The notes beneath the pieces are model-generated. The model was not told the origin of the DNA, ran no database searches, and saw only the letters and a program-made list of their open reading frames with translations. From Heterodera schachtii (taxonomy: Eukaryota > Nematoda > Chromadorea > Rhabditida > Heteroderidae): 64,000 bases of DNA. The translations under genes and the position numbers were made by a program. Positions 63,346 through 64,000 of this stretch are shown piece by piece (within the stretch, counting starts at the first letter, position 1; every line of letters starts with the position of its first letter). The stretch is taken from positions 209,943-273,942 of the forward strand of contig SIJG01000064.1 in NCBI GenBank assembly GCA_023374025.1, in the 5' to 3' direction.

Positions 63346-63570
63346 GTGATTTCGACAGTGGTTGATTTCGACAGTGGTTGATTTCGACAGTGAGTGATTT
63401 CGACAGTGTGATTTCGACAATGATTGATCTCGACAGTGAGTGATTTCGACAGTAAACTATTTCGCTTTTTTTCACTGTCTGCATGTGATTTCGACAGCGA
63501 GTGAATTCGACAATAAGTGATTTCGACAGTATTAGAAAAATTGAGAATTCGACAGTGAGTGATTTCGACA
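63346..63570. repeat. GATTTCGACAGTGAGT tandem array
   Basis: About ten units of 14-17 bp with the core TTTCGACAGTG, degenerate towards the right. All units face the same way and no inverted partner is in the window, so this may be one end of an element that continues beyond the right edge. Just to the left (63190-63315) is a GCGATCCGCGG-word tract. Confidence 0.85.
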
Positions 63571-63946
63571 GTACCGATAATTTTTTAAAAACACGAGTAT
63601 ATGAAAAATTGGAGCATAAACGAAGTGATACAGTGGTAGAAAAAGTTTTGACTCAAGAATCTTGAGTCAAGATGATTAAAATTTTGTAAAAATTTAAATT
63701 TCGACTGAAATTTTGCTGATTATTTAAAGTCTTGACTCAAACATGAATTATATTTTTATCATGATCAAAAAATTCTTTTACACTAACATGATCAGATCAC
63801 TCCTTCATGGTGAACGGGTGAAATAAAAACGTTAAAATAGTAGAAATTTCGAAAAAAATTCTAGGAGGTTGGGGAAATTTCCAAGGAAAATTTCGATAAT
63901 CTTATTTTAAAGAGCACAAGATTTACTACTGAATTTTCTTAAATGG

Positions 63947-64000
63947 TAGGGCTGCGACTTGTACATAAAAAATTATACCTGGTTGAAATAGTAAAAATTA
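63947..64000. mobile_element. Possible left end of another TAGGG element
   Basis: TAGGGCTGCGACTTGTACAT resembles the TAGGG(C/A)TG ends of the elements with 8-bp duplications. Cut by the window edge, so unconfirmed. Confidence 0.35.

Overview
The window is nuclear DNA of an animal, most probably a nematode. The genes have short introns (often 40-100 nt) with compact exons, and nearly every product is a recognisable animal protein: RME-8/DNAJC13, GBF1, GMP synthase, an HDAC3-type deacetylase, a GalNAc-transferase, an LCLAT1-type acyltransferase, gamma-glutamyltransferase and two neuropeptide GPCRs. Several GPCR introns only make sense with GC-AG splicing, and the GMP synthase-HDAC pair is spaced like a nematode operon. 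A plant-parasitic tylenchid such as a cyst nematode would fit, but that placement is inference.

Layout: gamma-glutamyltransferase (minus, cut by the left edge) - pyrimidine-rich spacer - polypeptide GalNAc-transferase (minus) with a tRNA-Gly in an intron - repeat-filled divergent promoter - LCLAT1-like acyltransferase (plus) - 1.3 kb hairpin element - unrecognised helical protein (plus), convergent with a GBF1-like Arf-GEF (minus) that stops half way - nested repeats - small unknown gene (minus) - NPY/F-like GPCR (minus) - about 4.9 kb AT-rich desert - FMRFamide-receptor-like GPCR (plus) - cluster of small inverted-repeat elements - GMP synthase and HDAC3 (plus, possible operon) - tandem-ended element - RME-8 (minus, 11.5 kb, with a tRNA-Gly and a tRNA-Pro in introns) - 5.4 kb nest of elements and further repeats to the right edge.

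The genes are ordinary housekeeping and signalling genes. GBF1 and RME-8 both act in membrane traffic, but I see no evidence that the neighbourhood works as a pathway. The unusual content is the repeat fraction. At least ten non-autonomous elements can be delimited to the base, because each is flanked by an exact 8-bp (in two cases 9-10 bp) target duplication and carries inverted ends. Many have interiors made of one short, family-specific, often self-complementary motif repeated over and over (GCGGGAT, CCGGTTT, CGGGTA, CTCGAG/TCTCGG, GGTTCGGCCCCCAC, TTTTCGCGTGG, TTCGTCAGTG). No transposase gene is visible, so the enzymes must come from elsewhere. A short hairpin module with a GATA loop recurs at nine or more places, alone and inside other elements.
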